Positions 52,138-61,440 of a stretch of DNA of 64,000 nt are shown piece after piece (position 1 is the first letter of the stretch; each line of letters opens with the position of its first letter). The translations under genes and the position numbers were made by a program. Origin of the DNA: Bacteroides sp. (GTDB lineage: Bacteria; Bacteroidota; Bacteroidia; Bacteroidales; Muribaculaceae); assembly GCA_014801735.1 (NCBI GenBank), contig JAAVDO010000013.1, positions 99,338-163,337 of the forward strand. The letters are read 5' to 3'. The notes below the pieces were generated by a model. It had not been told where the DNA came from. It saw only the letters and a list, made by a program, of their open reading frames with translations, and did not search any database.

Positions 52138-54384
52138 TCAGTCGTGACGAGGTGCGCGGTCACGGCGGGGTCCGCGGTCGCCGTTTTCACGGCGGGGACG
52201 GTCGTTACCCTCGCGTCGGGGACGGTCGCCACGCTCACCACGGGGTGCACGCTCGCGCTCAACATAGCCCTCGGGTTTTGCCTGAAGCGCACGCATCGAC
52301 AGACGGTATTTGCCGCTCTTCTTGTCGATTTCTATAAGCTTCACTTCGATCTCGTCGCCTTCTTTCAGGCCGCTGGCTTCCATGTCGGCCAGACGGTCCC
52401 ATGATATCTCGCTGATGTGAAGCAGACCGTCGCGGTTGGGCATGAATTCAACGAATGCGCCGAACTCCAGAATGCTTCTCACCTTGCCTTTGTAGACTTT
52501 TCCTTCTTCAGGCAGCTCAACGATAGCATTGATCATCGAGAGAGCCTTGTCGATAGCTTCCTTGCCGGGAGCTGCAACCTCGATATAACCGTGGTCGTCG
52601 ATCTCGTCGATGCTCACTGTTGCACCGCTGGCCTCCTGAATACCCTGTATAACCTTTCCGCCCGGGCCGATAACTGCGCCGATCAGGTCTTTGGGGATAG
52701 TCATTGTCACGATTCTGGGCACGTGGGGCTTGTAGTCTTCTCTGGGAGCAGAGATGGTCTGGCTGATCACGTCGAGGATGTGCATACGTCCGTCGCGTGC
52801 CTGGTTGAGGGCGCGCTCAAGAATCTCGTAGCTCAGACCGTCGACCTTGATATCCATCTGTGTGGCTGTAATACCGTCGCGTGTGCCGGTCACCTTGAAG
52901 TCCATGTCGCCCAGGTGATCCTCATCGCCAAGGATGTCGCTCAGGATAGCATATTTGCCGTCGGCGTCGCTGATAAGACCCATAGCGATACCGCTCACGG
53001 GCTTCTTCATCTTAACGCCTGCGTCGAGAAGGGCAAGGGTGCCTGCGCATACAGTTGCCATCGACGACGATCCGTTTGACTCCAGGATGTCGCTCACAAT
53101 GCGGCATACGTAGGGGAAATCATCGGGGAACATGCGTTTAAGAGCACGGTGGGCAAGATTGCCGTGGCCAATCTCGCGGCGTCCTACGCCACGGGTCGGA
53201 CGGGCTTCGCCTGTAGAGAACGGGGGGAAGTTGTAGTGAAGCAGGAAGCGCTCGCGGCCCTGGTTCATAACGTCGTCCACGATCTTTTCGTCGAGTTTTG
53301 TGCCGAGGGTCACGGTCGAAAGGCTCTGAGTCTCGCCGCGGGTGAACACAGCCGATCCGTGAGGTCCGGGGATGTAGTCTACCTCACACCAGATAGGACG
53401 GATCTCGGTGGTCTTGCGGCCGTCGAGACGTATGCCTTCGTCGAGCACGCAGCGGCGCATGGCCTCTTTCTCTACGTCGTGATAGTAGCGCTTCACCAGC
53501 GGAGCCTTTGCGTCGCGCTCCTCTTCGGGCAGCGAGTCGATATATTCCTGGCAGATAGCGTCGAAGCTATCCTGGCGCCAGTGTTTGTCGGCGCTTCCGG
53601 TCTTGGCGATGGCATAGGCCTTGTCGTAGCATTTCTCGCGCACATCCTTGCGGAGCTCTTCGTCGTTTACTTCGTGGCAGTATTCGCGCTTCACGGTCGA
53701 GCCTACCTCTTCGGCAAGTTCGAGCTGAGCCTTACATTGTACCTTGATAGCATCGTGAGCGGCCTTGAGGGCAGCCAGCAGATCGGCTTCGCTCACCTCG
53801 TTCATCTCGCCCTCTACCATCATGATGTTGTCGTAGGTGGCGCCTACCATCAGCTCCATGTCGGCTTTCTCAAGCTGCTCATAGGTGGGGTCGATGACAA
53901 ATTTGCCGTCGATACGGGCGACACGCACTTCCGAAATGGGGCCGTTGAAGGGGATATCGCTCACGGCCAGAGCAGCCGACGCGGCCAGACCGGCAAGGGC
54001 ATCGGGTATGTCAACGCCGTCGGTCGAGTAAAGGGTTATGTTTACGAAGGTGTCGGCGTGATAATTGTCGGGGAACAGCGGACGCAATACGCGGTCTACC
54101 AGACGCGCGGTCAGGATTTCATAATCAGAGGCGCGGCCTTCTCTCTTCAGGAAACCGCCCGGGAAACGTCCGAAACTTGAAAATTTTTCTTTATACTCCA
54201 CCTGCAGGGGCATGAAATCAACCCCTTCACCGGCCTCCTTGGCCGTTACTACAGTGGCGAGAAGCATGGTGTTGCCCATGCGCAGCTCTACCGCTCCATC
54301 CGCCTGCTTGGCCAGCTTGCCGGTCTCGAGAGTGATCTCACGACCATCGGGCAGTGCGATGGTTTTTTTTATTGGTCTTAACAT
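52138..54384 (-). CDS. pnp: Polyribonucleotide nucleotidyltransferase (PNPase)
   Basis: 748 residues from ATG 54384 ([17 protein letters not shown]); the upstream ATG at 54426 gives an odd 14-residue addition. Phosphorolytic 3'-5' exoribonuclease of the RNA degradation machinery. Order: first RNase PH domain (about 10-230), helical linker, second RNase PH domain with catalytic-type motifs [30 protein letters not shown] and [33 protein letters not shown] segment (about 330-560), KH domain ([15 protein letters not shown]), S1 domain ([31 protein letters not shown]). The C-terminal tail of ~40 residues is Arg/Gly/Asp-rich, an RNA-binding extension. Confidence 0.97.
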   Translation of the reverse strand: MLRPIKKTIALPDGREITLETGKLAKQADGAVELRMGNTMLLATVVTAKEAGEGVDFMPLQVEYKEKFSSFGRFPGGFLKREGRASDYEILTARLVDRVLRPLFPDNYHADTFVNITLYSTDGVDIPDALAGLAASAALAVSDIPFNGPISEVRVARIDGKFVIDPTYEQLEKADMELMVGATYDNIMMVEGEMNEVSEADLLAALKAAHDAIKVQCKAQLELAEEVGSTVKREYCHEVNDEELRKDVREKCYDKAYAIAKTGSADKHWRQDSFDAICQEYIDSLPEEERDAKAPLVKRYYHDVEKEAMRRCVLDEGIRLDGRKTTEIRPIWCEVDYIPGPHGSAVFTRGETQSLSTVTLGTKLDEKIVDDVMNQGRERFLLHYNFPPFSTGEARPTRGVGRREIGHGNLAHRALKRMFPDDFPYVCRIVSDILESNGSSSMATVCAGTLALLDAGVKMKKPVSGIAMGLISDADGKYAILSDILGDEDHLGDMDFKVTGTRDGITATQMDIKVDGLSYEILERALNQARDGRMHILDVISQTISAPREDYKPHVPRIVTMTIPKDLIGAVIGPGGKVIQGIQEASGATVSIDEIDDHGYIEVAAPGKEAIDKALSMINAIVELPEEGKVYKGKVRSILEFGAFVEFMPNRDGLLHISEISWDRLADMEASGLKEGDEIEVKLIEIDKKSGKYRLSMRALQAKPEGYVERERAPRGERGDRPRREGNDRPRRENGDRGPRRDRAPRHD

Positions 54385-54454
54385 AAGTCGTTGTGTTGAA
54401 AGGCGATGCCGGTCGTGACACGCCATTCTTGTTCTGCTTGTTGATTTTTCCTCA

Positions 54455-54462
54455 CAAAGTTA
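54455..54462 (-). promoter_or_regulatory. -7 box of pnp
   Basis: TAACTTTG on the minus strand; start near 54448, leader of about 64 bases. Confidence 0.6.
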
Positions 54463-54615
54463 GTAAGTTTTGCTGAATTTACCTAACCAACTCGTTTAAA
54501 TTACTATAACGCCCGAAATAAATCTGCCGTGGCTCACTTGGGGCGGTTGCTATGGTTGCCGGTCTAATTCCTGGTTCCGCTAATCTTTACTGCCGCGTTT
54601 AGCGTTATTTTTTTG

Positions 54616-54623
54616 TAACTTTG
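54616..54623 (+). promoter_or_regulatory. -7 box of hflX
   Basis: TAACTTTG after a T8 run; start near 54630, leader of about 25 bases to ATG 54655. The 270-base gap between pnp and hflX otherwise holds only the divergent pnp promoter. Confidence 0.6.
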
Positions 54624-54654
54624 CATAACTCTCCCGTTTCCTTCATAACCATAT

Positions 54655-55890
54655 ATGAATACACCCGTAATTCCAAACACTGAAAACAACCTTGAGCGTG
54701 CTGTGCTCGTGGGACTGATAACTCCCGAGCAGAACGAAGCCAGGGCCAAAGAATATCTCGACGAACTTGCTTTCCTTGCCGACACGGCCGGGGCCGTAAC
54801 CGTGCACCGTTTTCTTCAGCGCGCCGGCGGTCCGAACGCCCGTACCTATGTAGGATCAGGCAAGCTGGAGGAAATACGTCAGTATGTCGAGGACAACGAC
54901 ATCGCCATGGCGATTTTCGACGATGATCTCACCTCCAAGCAGGTGCTCAACATCGAGCGCGAGCTTAAGGTGAAGGTGCTCGACCGCACCAGTCTTATTC
55001 TCGACATTTTTGCCCGCAGGGCTCAGACGGCAAATGCCAAGGCTCAGGTGGAGCTGGCGCAGTATCAGTATCTGTTGCCCAGGCTGACCCGAATGTGGAC
55101 CCACCTTGAGCGTCAGCGAGGCGGTATCGGTATGCGTGGTCCCGGTGAGACCCAGATCGAGACCGACCGCCGAATAATTCTCGACAAGATCTCTCGCCTG
55201 AAGCAGGAGCTCCGGCAGATCGACCGTCAGAAATCAATGCAACGCAAAAATCGCGGCAAGCTCACCCGCGTGGCTCTCGTTGGTTATACCAACGTCGGCA
55301 AATCAACGCTCATGAATCTGCTGAGCAAGAGCGACGTCTTTGCCGAAAACAAACTGTTTGCCACGCTCGACACCACTGTGCGCAAGGTGATTATCGACAA
55401 TCTGCCTTTCCTGCTCACCGATACCGTGGGTTTTATCCGCAAGCTGCCTACCCATCTGGTAGAATCGTTCAAATCTACGCTCGACGAGGTGCGCGACGCC
55501 GATCTGCTGCTGCATGTGGTCGATATTTCCCATCCCAATTTCGAAGAGCAGATAGAGGTGGTCAACAAGACTCTCTCCGAGCTCGGTGCTGCCGGAAAAC
55601 CGACCATAATGGTATTCAACAAAATCGACGCCTTTACATATACGCCCAAAGATCCCGACGATCTCACTCCGGCAACCCGCGAGAATATCTCGCTCGAGGA
55701 GCTGAAACACACCTGGATGAGCCGTCTCGGAACGGATGCAGTCTTTATCTCGGCCAAAAAGCAGATAGGCATCGACCAACTCAAGGCGATGCTCTATGAG
55801 AAGGCGCGCGAGATCCATGTGTCGCGTTTCCCCTACAATGATCTTCTCTTCCAGTCATACGAGGATCTGGACACAAATCCCGGAGAGTGA
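54655..55890 (+). CDS. hflX: GTPase HflX, ribosome-rescue/dissociation factor
   Basis: 411 residues. N-terminal HflX domain (about 20-130) with RAGGPNARTYVGSGKLEEI, then GMRGPGETQIETDRRIILDKISRLKQEL helical linker, then the G domain: G1 GYTNVGKSTLMNLL (about 207-220), G3 DTVGFIRKLPTHLVESFKSTLDEV, G4 NKID. In E. coli it splits stalled 70S ribosomes, especially under heat stress. Start supported by the promoter 32 bases upstream. The lpxB ATG begins one base after its stop, so the two are co-transcribed. Confidence 0.96.
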   Translation: MNTPVIPNTENNLERAVLVGLITPEQNEARAKEYLDELAFLADTAGAVTVHRFLQRAGGPNARTYVGSGKLEEIRQYVEDNDIAMAIFDDDLTSKQVLNIERELKVKVLDRTSLILDIFARRAQTANAKAQVELAQYQYLLPRLTRMWTHLERQRGGIGMRGPGETQIETDRRIILDKISRLKQELRQIDRQKSMQRKNRGKLTRVALVGYTNVGKSTLMNLLSKSDVFAENKLFATLDTTVRKVIIDNLPFLLTDTVGFIRKLPTHLVESFKSTLDEVRDADLLLHVVDISHPNFEEQIEVVNKTLSELGAAGKPTIMVFNKIDAFTYTPKDPDDLTPATRENISLEELKHTWMSRLGTDAVFISAKKQIGIDQLKAMLYEKAREIHVSRFPYNDLLFQSYEDLDTNPGE

Positions 55891-55891
55891 T

Positions 55892-57022
55892 ATGAGATTT
55901 TTTATTTCGGCAGGTGAGGCTTCGGGCGACATCCACGCCGCTCGGCTCATAAGGGCATTGCGCGAGCTTGATCCCGATTCTCGATTCATGTTTCTCGGTG
56001 GCGACGAGATGGAGCGGGCCGCCGGTGTGCGTCCTATCGTCCACTATTCCCGCATGGCCTATATGGGATTTATGTCGGTAGCGCGTCATCTGCCCGACAT
56101 CATGGCCATCATGGGCTCGGCCAAAAAGGCTCTTCCGGTGTTCCGTCCCGATGCCGTGATTCTTGTCGACTATCCGAGCTTCAATCTCCGGCTTGCGGCC
56201 GAAGCCCGTCGGCTCGGCATTCCTGTCTACTATTACATCTCGCCCAAGGTGTGGGCCTGGAAGAAATGGCGTGTCAAGTCGATCTCCCGGCTTGTCAGTC
56301 ATCTGTATTCAATTCTTCCTTTCGAGCCCGATTTCTTCCGTGCTGAAGGCTACGACCGTGTGACTTATGTCGGCAATCCGTCGGTTGAGGAGGTCGATGA
56401 GCGTATCGCCGCCACTCCCTCGCGCACTGATTACTTCGACCGTATAGGTGTCGACAGCACTAAGCCTGTCGTTGCCCTGTTGCCCGGCAGTCGCATAGGC
56501 GAGATCCGTGCGAATCTTCCGGTGATGCTCCGGGCCCTTCCCGAGGGCTGCAGTGCTGTGATCGCGGCCGCTCCTGCTGTGCCCGATTCGCTTTACCGCG
56601 AGCTCGGATCGGGCGAGATTCCGCTTGTCGTTGGCGATTCCGTCCAGCTCATGCGGCTTTCTACCGTTGCCGCCGTGACTTCCGGCACGGCTACGCTCGA
56701 ATGCGCTCTGACAGGCACACCTCAGGTTGTGTGCTACCGCGCCAATGGTTCTAAGCTCTCATATTCGGTCATGCGCCGGTTGCTTCATGTCGATTTTGTT
56801 TCGCTTCCAAATCTTATTGTCGGCCGTAGCATTATTCCCGAACTGCTGCTTCATAATTGTACCTCCGAGTGGGTTCGGGCCGAGCTTTTGTCGCTGATAC
56901 CTGCCGACTCTCAGGCCCGCTTTGATCAGCTCGACGGCTACCGCGAGATGCGCCGCCGTCTGGGCGATTCTCCCGCCGCTCTGACGGCTGCCCGCGATAT
57001 TCTTGCCGCGCTGGCCCGCTGA
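55892..57022 (+). CDS. lpxB: Lipid-A-disaccharide synthase
   Basis: 376 residues from ATG 55892, which begins MRFFISAGEASGDIHAARLI, the invariant LpxB N-terminus; the longer frame upstream lies inside hflX. Glycosyltransferase of family 19 that condenses UDP-2,3-diacylglucosamine with lipid X in the cytoplasm. Motifs: FLGGDEMERAAG, FRPDAVILVDYPSFNLRLA, YYISPKVWAWKKWRVKSISR, ILPFEPDFFRAEGYDRVTYVGNPS and the C-terminal nucleotide-binding ALLPGSRIGEI with SGTATLECALTGTPQVVCYR. It links to the PagL-like enzyme and the MsbA-like exporter in the same window. The MFS gene follows after 127 bases. Confidence 0.96.
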   Translation: MRFFISAGEASGDIHAARLIRALRELDPDSRFMFLGGDEMERAAGVRPIVHYSRMAYMGFMSVARHLPDIMAIMGSAKKALPVFRPDAVILVDYPSFNLRLAAEARRLGIPVYYYISPKVWAWKKWRVKSISRLVSHLYSILPFEPDFFRAEGYDRVTYVGNPSVEEVDERIAATPSRTDYFDRIGVDSTKPVVALLPGSRIGEIRANLPVMLRALPEGCSAVIAAAPAVPDSLYRELGSGEIPLVVGDSVQLMRLSTVAAVTSGTATLECALTGTPQVVCYRANGSKLSYSVMRRLLHVDFVSLPNLIVGRSIIPELLLHNCTSEWVRAELLSLIPADSQARFDQLDGYREMRRRLGDSPAALTAARDILAALAR

Positions 57023-57149
57023 ACTCATTCGGAGTCGGAGGCGTTCATAATTTGTAAGGCTCTGTCGATTCATGACAGAGTTGCTTTCACGGACTGCCGC
57101 CTGAGCCTCGTTGCCGGTCGGCGTGTCCGGATTTAATTTCGCGTTCACC

Positions 57150-58436
57150 ATGACTCACACTTCTCCCTCATCAGGTTCGTCCGCTGCCGCTCAGACCTCT
57201 CCTTCCGGAGGATATTATGTTTTTCTGATCACCTATCTGGTGCTTCTCAGTGCTTTCGGGTCGTTTGTCAACGATATGTATCTGCCCACTCTCCCCGAGA
57301 TGGTTAAATCGTTCCACTGTTCGGCACCTACGGTTCAGCTTGGCCTCACCTTCGGCATGATCGGACTTGGTTTCGGCGAGATAATCCTCGGCCCTGTCAG
57401 CGACCGCATTGGCCGTAAGCCTATCCTTGTCATCACTCTGATAATTTTCTGTATCGGAGCCATGTGCAGCGTCTGGTCGCACACTATTCATGTGTTCCTG
57501 TGGTGGCGTCTTGTCCAGGGTCTCGGAGCGTCGGGAGGCTATTTCCTGGCCCGTACGATTCCGGCCGATCTCTATGGTGGGCGCGCTCTTGCCAAGGTGA
57601 TGGCTCTTGTCGGTGCCATCAATGGTTTTGCCCCGGCGAGTGCCCCGGTCATAGGTGGCCTTGTAGGCAGCACTATGGGTTGGCAGGGTATTTTCTGGAT
57701 CCTCTTCGGCTTCAGCGCTATGCTGCTCCTTGTCACTACCGCTTTCAAGGAGTCGCTCCCGCCGGCGCGTCGCGTTCATGGCCGTTTCGGTGTGGCGTTC
57801 AAAAACTACTCCGTTCTTGCCCGTAACCGCCATTTCATGATCCACATGATGCTTAAGGGTACTGCGCTCGGTGTGCTTTTCGCATATATCTCCTCCGCTC
57901 CCTTCATCATCCAGACCCACTACGGTTATTCGCAGTTGCAGTTTGGTATCTTCATGGGTTTCAACGCCATCTTTGTAGCTTCGGGTGCCATGGTTGCGCT
58001 CCGGTTCAAACCTCTCAAAAAGGCAGCCGTGATAGCTGGCCGTTCTCTCTTGTTGGTGGCTGTGGCCCAGTTCGTATGTTTCTGGTGTGTAGATAGCGTC
58101 TGGGTCTACGAGGCCCTTAACCTTCCGATGCTTTTCTGCCTCGGTATGCTCTTCACCACGGGCAATACTCTGGCTATGAACGAAGGCCGGGCTTGTGCCG
58201 GCGACGCTTCGGCTATGATCGGCCTGGCCGGTTACGTTTTCGGTGCCGCAGTGAGTCCGCTTGTAGGCATGGGCGACATGCTTCATTCAACGGCGGTGGT
58301 CATTCTGGTGCTTTCCGCCATGACTTTGCTCTTCGCCCGTATGTCCCGTGAGCTACCAGCCGATCTTACCGCAAATCCCCGGAGTGCCACTCGCTCCGGT
58401 GTCCCCGACGCTCCCGACACTCCGTCACGAAGTTGA
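57150..58436 (+). CDS. MFS transporter, Bcr/CflA drug-resistance family
   Basis: 428 residues from ATG 57150 (MTHTSPSSGSS...); the longer frame uses TTG and lacks support. N-terminal ~25 residues are Ser/Ala-rich. Twelve hydrophobic helices. The DHA1 signature is seen: LPTLPEMVKSFHCSAPTVQLGLTFGMIGLGFGEIILGPVSDRIGRKPIL with loop 2-3 motif GPVSDRIGRKP, and motif C-like APASAPVIGGLVG in TM5. Family members export drugs, sulfonamides or cysteine by proton antiport. Forms a likely operon with the flippase-like gene 33 bases downstream. C-terminal tail is Ser/Thr/Pro-rich. Confidence 0.9.
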   Translation: MTHTSPSSGSSAAAQTSPSGGYYVFLITYLVLLSAFGSFVNDMYLPTLPEMVKSFHCSAPTVQLGLTFGMIGLGFGEIILGPVSDRIGRKPILVITLIIFCIGAMCSVWSHTIHVFLWWRLVQGLGASGGYFLARTIPADLYGGRALAKVMALVGAINGFAPASAPVIGGLVGSTMGWQGIFWILFGFSAMLLLVTTAFKESLPPARRVHGRFGVAFKNYSVLARNRHFMIHMMLKGTALGVLFAYISSAPFIIQTHYGYSQLQFGIFMGFNAIFVASGAMVALRFKPLKKAAVIAGRSLLLVAVAQFVCFWCVDSVWVYEALNLPMLFCLGMLFTTGNTLAMNEGRACAGDASAMIGLAGYVFGAAVSPLVGMGDMLHSTAVVILVLSAMTLLFARMSRELPADLTANPRSATRSGVPDAPDTPSRS

Positions 58437-58469
58437 TTTCAGTTCTTTCGTCATAATTCCGTTCAAGCT

Positions 58470-59606
58470 ATGACAACTACATCATCATCCACATCGTCTT
58501 CCTCCTCTTCTCCTTCGTCGGCCTCCGGCCGCGACACCCGTTCGCTGTTCAGGCGTGTGCTTGCCGACGTTGTTCAGTATCTGCTCCCGGCTGCCTGCTC
58601 CGCGCTGCTCGTTGTGTGGCTTTTCCATAAGATCCATTTCCAGAGCATGATGCATGTGGTCAGGAATGGGGGAGTGCGCTACGAATTTCTTATTCTGATG
58701 ATGTGTGTCACAACGCTCAGCCATGTCGTGCGCGGTGCCCGCTGGGGGCTTCAGATCGAGGGCGTCGGTGCCCGTTGCGGCCTGATGCAGCTCTCGGTGT
58801 CGATTTTCGGCTGCTATGCGCTCAATCTTCTTTTTCCTCGCGCCGGCGAGGTATGGCGATGCGTTTATATCTCGCGCACCCACCGTGTCCCGCTTTCCAC
58901 AGTAGTCGGTACCCTCGTCGGCGACCGCGCCTCTGATATAATTGTTGTGTTCCTGCTCACCGGCCTTGCCTTCATTGTCGCGGCTCCCGAGCTTCATAAG
59001 TTCATGACCCACTATGCCGTTGGCCGCGATTTCGTTGATCTTGTCGACAATCCCTGGCTCTGGATTGGCGTGGTGATGCTGATAGCCGGATTCTATTTCC
59101 TGCTCCATTGCTTCCGCACTGCTGCGCTCGTGCAGCGCATCGACGGCTCCCTGCGCAATCTCTGGAACGGTTTCCATAGTCTTTTCACCACCATGCCTCA
59201 CAAGGGGCTTTACCTTGTTCTCACCCTCGGCATCTGGATCTGCTATTTCCTGCAGACCTACCTCGCCTTTTTCGCCTTCCCGTTCACCCGCGAGCTGATC
59301 CACACACCCGGCACCTGCTATGGCCTTATCCCCGGTCTGGTAGCCTTCGTCTTTGGATCATTCAGCATGGCTGTCCCGTCAAACGGTGGTCTCGGCGCAT
59401 GGAATCTCGCTGTGATCTTCGCCCTGACGCTCTTCGGTATCGGCAAGGTCGAGGCTGCCGCTTTCAGCATGGTCATGTGGAGCTTCGAGTCGCTTATGCT
59501 CGTGATTCTCGGCATCTTCACCTGTATCTATGTCACCACCACACGCGGTGAGTATCGTGATGCCGGCACTCCTGGTTCTCCTGCTGCTGGTGCGTCTCCG
59601 AAATGA
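58470..59606 (+). CDS. Flippase-like / LPG_synthase_TM (UPF0104) membrane protein
   Basis: 378 residues. The N-terminus is low complexity (MTTTSSSTSSSSSSPSSASG) before the first helix. About eight hydrophobic segments. FGCYALNLLFPRAGEVWRCVYISRTHRVPLSTVVGTLVGDRASDIIVVFLL is the conserved part of the LPG_synthase_TM/AglD2 group, related to the flippase domain of MprF. In Bacteroidetes these proteins are of unknown function, probably lipid translocation. The last 74 bases overlap, tail to tail, the terminase gene on the other strand; the C-terminal 25 residues (TTTRGEYRDAGTPGSPAAGA) look like a disordered tail. Confidence 0.87.
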   Translation: MTTTSSSTSSSSSSPSSASGRDTRSLFRRVLADVVQYLLPAACSALLVVWLFHKIHFQSMMHVVRNGGVRYEFLILMMCVTTLSHVVRGARWGLQIEGVGARCGLMQLSVSIFGCYALNLLFPRAGEVWRCVYISRTHRVPLSTVVGTLVGDRASDIIVVFLLTGLAFIVAAPELHKFMTHYAVGRDFVDLVDNPWLWIGVVMLIAGFYFLLHCFRTAALVQRIDGSLRNLWNGFHSLFTTMPHKGLYLVLTLGIWICYFLQTYLAFFAFPFTRELIHTPGTCYGLIPGLVAFVFGSFSMAVPSNGGLGAWNLAVIFALTLFGIGKVEAAAFSMVMWSFESLMLVILGIFTCIYVTTTRGEYRDAGTPGSPAAGASPK

Positions 59607-61440
59607 CATACAGTCCTATCGCGCGCGTCATCACTATATCATCGTGATGGCCGTCTTTGGCGCCGTAAGTGCCGTTGGGCTTCCGCTCGTAGGCCGACAT
59701 CTCGTCGCAGGCATTCTCGTCGTGCTCGGTATACTCTCCGTCTCTCACGGCGGCTATCATCACCGTCAGGGCCGCTAGCTTGCTGCGTCGGTTGGTGTGA
59801 AATCCCGGGCGGCTGTCATAGCCTCCGTCGCTCAGCTCGGTTTTCTGCCTGACGTAAAGCCGCCCGTAATACCGGCGCAGTGTGCTCAGCAGATATAGCG
59901 ACGCATCGTCTCCGCTCGTCTCGAGCGTGTTGCTCTCTATCACCAGAAGTGCCCTGTCATACCATTTTGCTATCATTGCCGCCTGCCAGGCCACTATATC
60001 GTGGTCGGCATGTCCACGCCATTGGGCCGCTATTTCCGGCTTCCCGTCCGGTCCATGACGGTCGAAAACGGCTATCACCGACCAGTCGCTGTCGTCGCTT
60101 CTGCCTCCTATATCCACGGCCGCCACATAGCGGCTTATTCCATTGTTCCCCTCTTTGGCGGGATGCCTCCACACGGTCAGCTTCCCGTTAGGATCTTCTC
60201 TCAGCCTCAGGTTGTGGAGGGCCGCTGGTCCTGTCAGCCTGTCCCCCTCAAGGCTATACGTTTTTCCATCCTCCGTGCACCCCTCCCTCAGCTTCTCCAC
60301 CGCTATCTGCCCGAATACGTTGCTGCCTGTGTGCAGGAAGGCTTCGGTAGGGTTGCTCGGAAACTCGGCTTTCATCGCCGTGTGGTCGGTATACTCTTTC
60401 AGCTTGTTTCTGTACCAGTTCAGTTGCTCCAGTGTGACGCCTTTTTCTTCCCACAGTTCCCTTTCATAGTCGCTCATACTCGTGGCTATGCTTCTGAGTG
60501 TCTGCTCGTCGGCTGCTGTCGAGTATATCGGAATCTCGTGCCACGCCACGAACACCGGCTCGTAGGCCGACATGCCTCTTTCAGCTTTCGTCCAGGCCTG
60601 ATGAAAGAAGTTGCCCGTGCCGTTGGCGGTGCTCTCTATCACTATGGCCGTCATGGGCTCGCTCGGAATGGTGCCGCACACTGTACGCAGAAATTGCAGT
60701 GGCTTGCGTTTTCTGGTGTCGCTCCAGAATGCCACTTCCGACAGGTGAGCCAGGCTCGACGCCGTGCCGCGCAGTGAGTCGGGAGCCATGCTGCTACCTA
60801 TGGCTATCTTTGCCTTGCGCCCCGCTATCCTGAGCTGACACCCTGTGCCTCTGTTCGCGCTCTTCAGTCGGGGTGCGTCTTTGTGGGGCCACAGTCCGCG
60901 CGGATAGCTATCGAGCATCTGTTCATACATTCCTCTTATCGTGGCCGCGGTTTCCTTCACGTGTGCGCATATCAGCGAGTTCCATCCCTCTTTTTTCACT
61001 ATCTGTATCCATGCGAAATACATCTGCACCAGTGTCGAACATCCCCATTGTCTCGCCTTCAGTATTATCATTCTGATCGGCTTGCCGCTGCGTCGCTGTG
61101 CTTCGAGCCGTTCTGCAATCTTGCGCTGCGCCGGGTTGAGCACTAAGTTCACCTGTTCGCCTGTCAGTTTGTGCGTTATCATGACGCATCGTGCGCACCA
61201 GTATTCGAATTCCTCGCCGAGCCTCATCCTTTCGAGTTCCTCTTTTTTCATCCGGCGGCTGAAGCGTGGATGTCCGGTGATGCTCGTCGGTAGCCATAGC
61301 CTCTGAATTCCCCACATTATCACCTCTTTTCGCTCGCCTATCGCTCCGAGGCCCGTCAGCGGGTCATATTCTTTCAGGGCTATCTCTCTTTTCTCGGTCC
61401 GGCGGCGGTTCTCATCCATTATTGATGTCAGTATATCCAT
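59533..61440 (-). CDS. Phage-type terminase large subunit
   Basis: About 635 residues from ATG 61440; ATGs at 61467 and 61419 are alternatives (61419 avoids overlap with the upstream gene). ATPase domain: Walker A IILKARQWGCSTLVQMYFAW (about residue 130), Walker B-like MTAIVIESTANG. Nuclease domain with RNase-H-type acids: YVAAVDIGGRSDDSDWSVIAVFDR, LLVIESNTLE and DGHHDDIVMTRAI. TerL packages DNA into phage heads by ATP-driven translocation and cutting. Both catalytic centres look intact. Unusually there is no small subunit, portal or capsid gene; only a 663-residue unknown protein precedes it. Confidence 0.85.
   Translation of the reverse strand: MDILTSIMDENRRRTEKREIALKEYDPLTGLGAIGERKEVIMWGIQRLWLPTSITGHPRFSRRMKKEELERMRLGEEFEYWCARCVMITHKLTGEQVNLVLNPAQRKIAERLEAQRRSGKPIRMIILKARQWGCSTLVQMYFAWIQIVKKEGWNSLICAHVKETAATIRGMYEQMLDSYPRGLWPHKDAPRLKSANRGTGCQLRIAGRKAKIAIGSSMAPDSLRGTASSLAHLSEVAFWSDTRKRKPLQFLRTVCGTIPSEPMTAIVIESTANGTGNFFHQAWTKAERGMSAYEPVFVAWHEIPIYSTAADEQTLRSIATSMSDYERELWEEKGVTLEQLNWYRNKLKEYTDHTAMKAEFPSNPTEAFLHTGSNVFGQIAVEKLREGCTEDGKTYSLEGDRLTGPAALHNLRLREDPNGKLTVWRHPAKEGNNGISRYVAAVDIGGRSDDSDWSVIAVFDRHGPDGKPEIAAQWRGHADHDIVAWQAAMIAKWYDRALLVIESNTLETSGDDASLYLLSTLRRYYGRLYVRQKTELSDGGYDSRPGFHTNRRSKLAALTVMIAAVRDGEYTEHDENACDEMSAYERKPNGTYGAKDGHHDDIVMTRAIGLYVISETHQQQENQECRHHDTHRVWW

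Noticed and set aside
58470..58530. Serine-codon repeat at the start of the flippase gene as a slippage switch
   Set aside because: The tract mixes TCA, TCC, TCG, TCT and ACA codons and is not a pure short tandem repeat, so strand slippage is unlikely.
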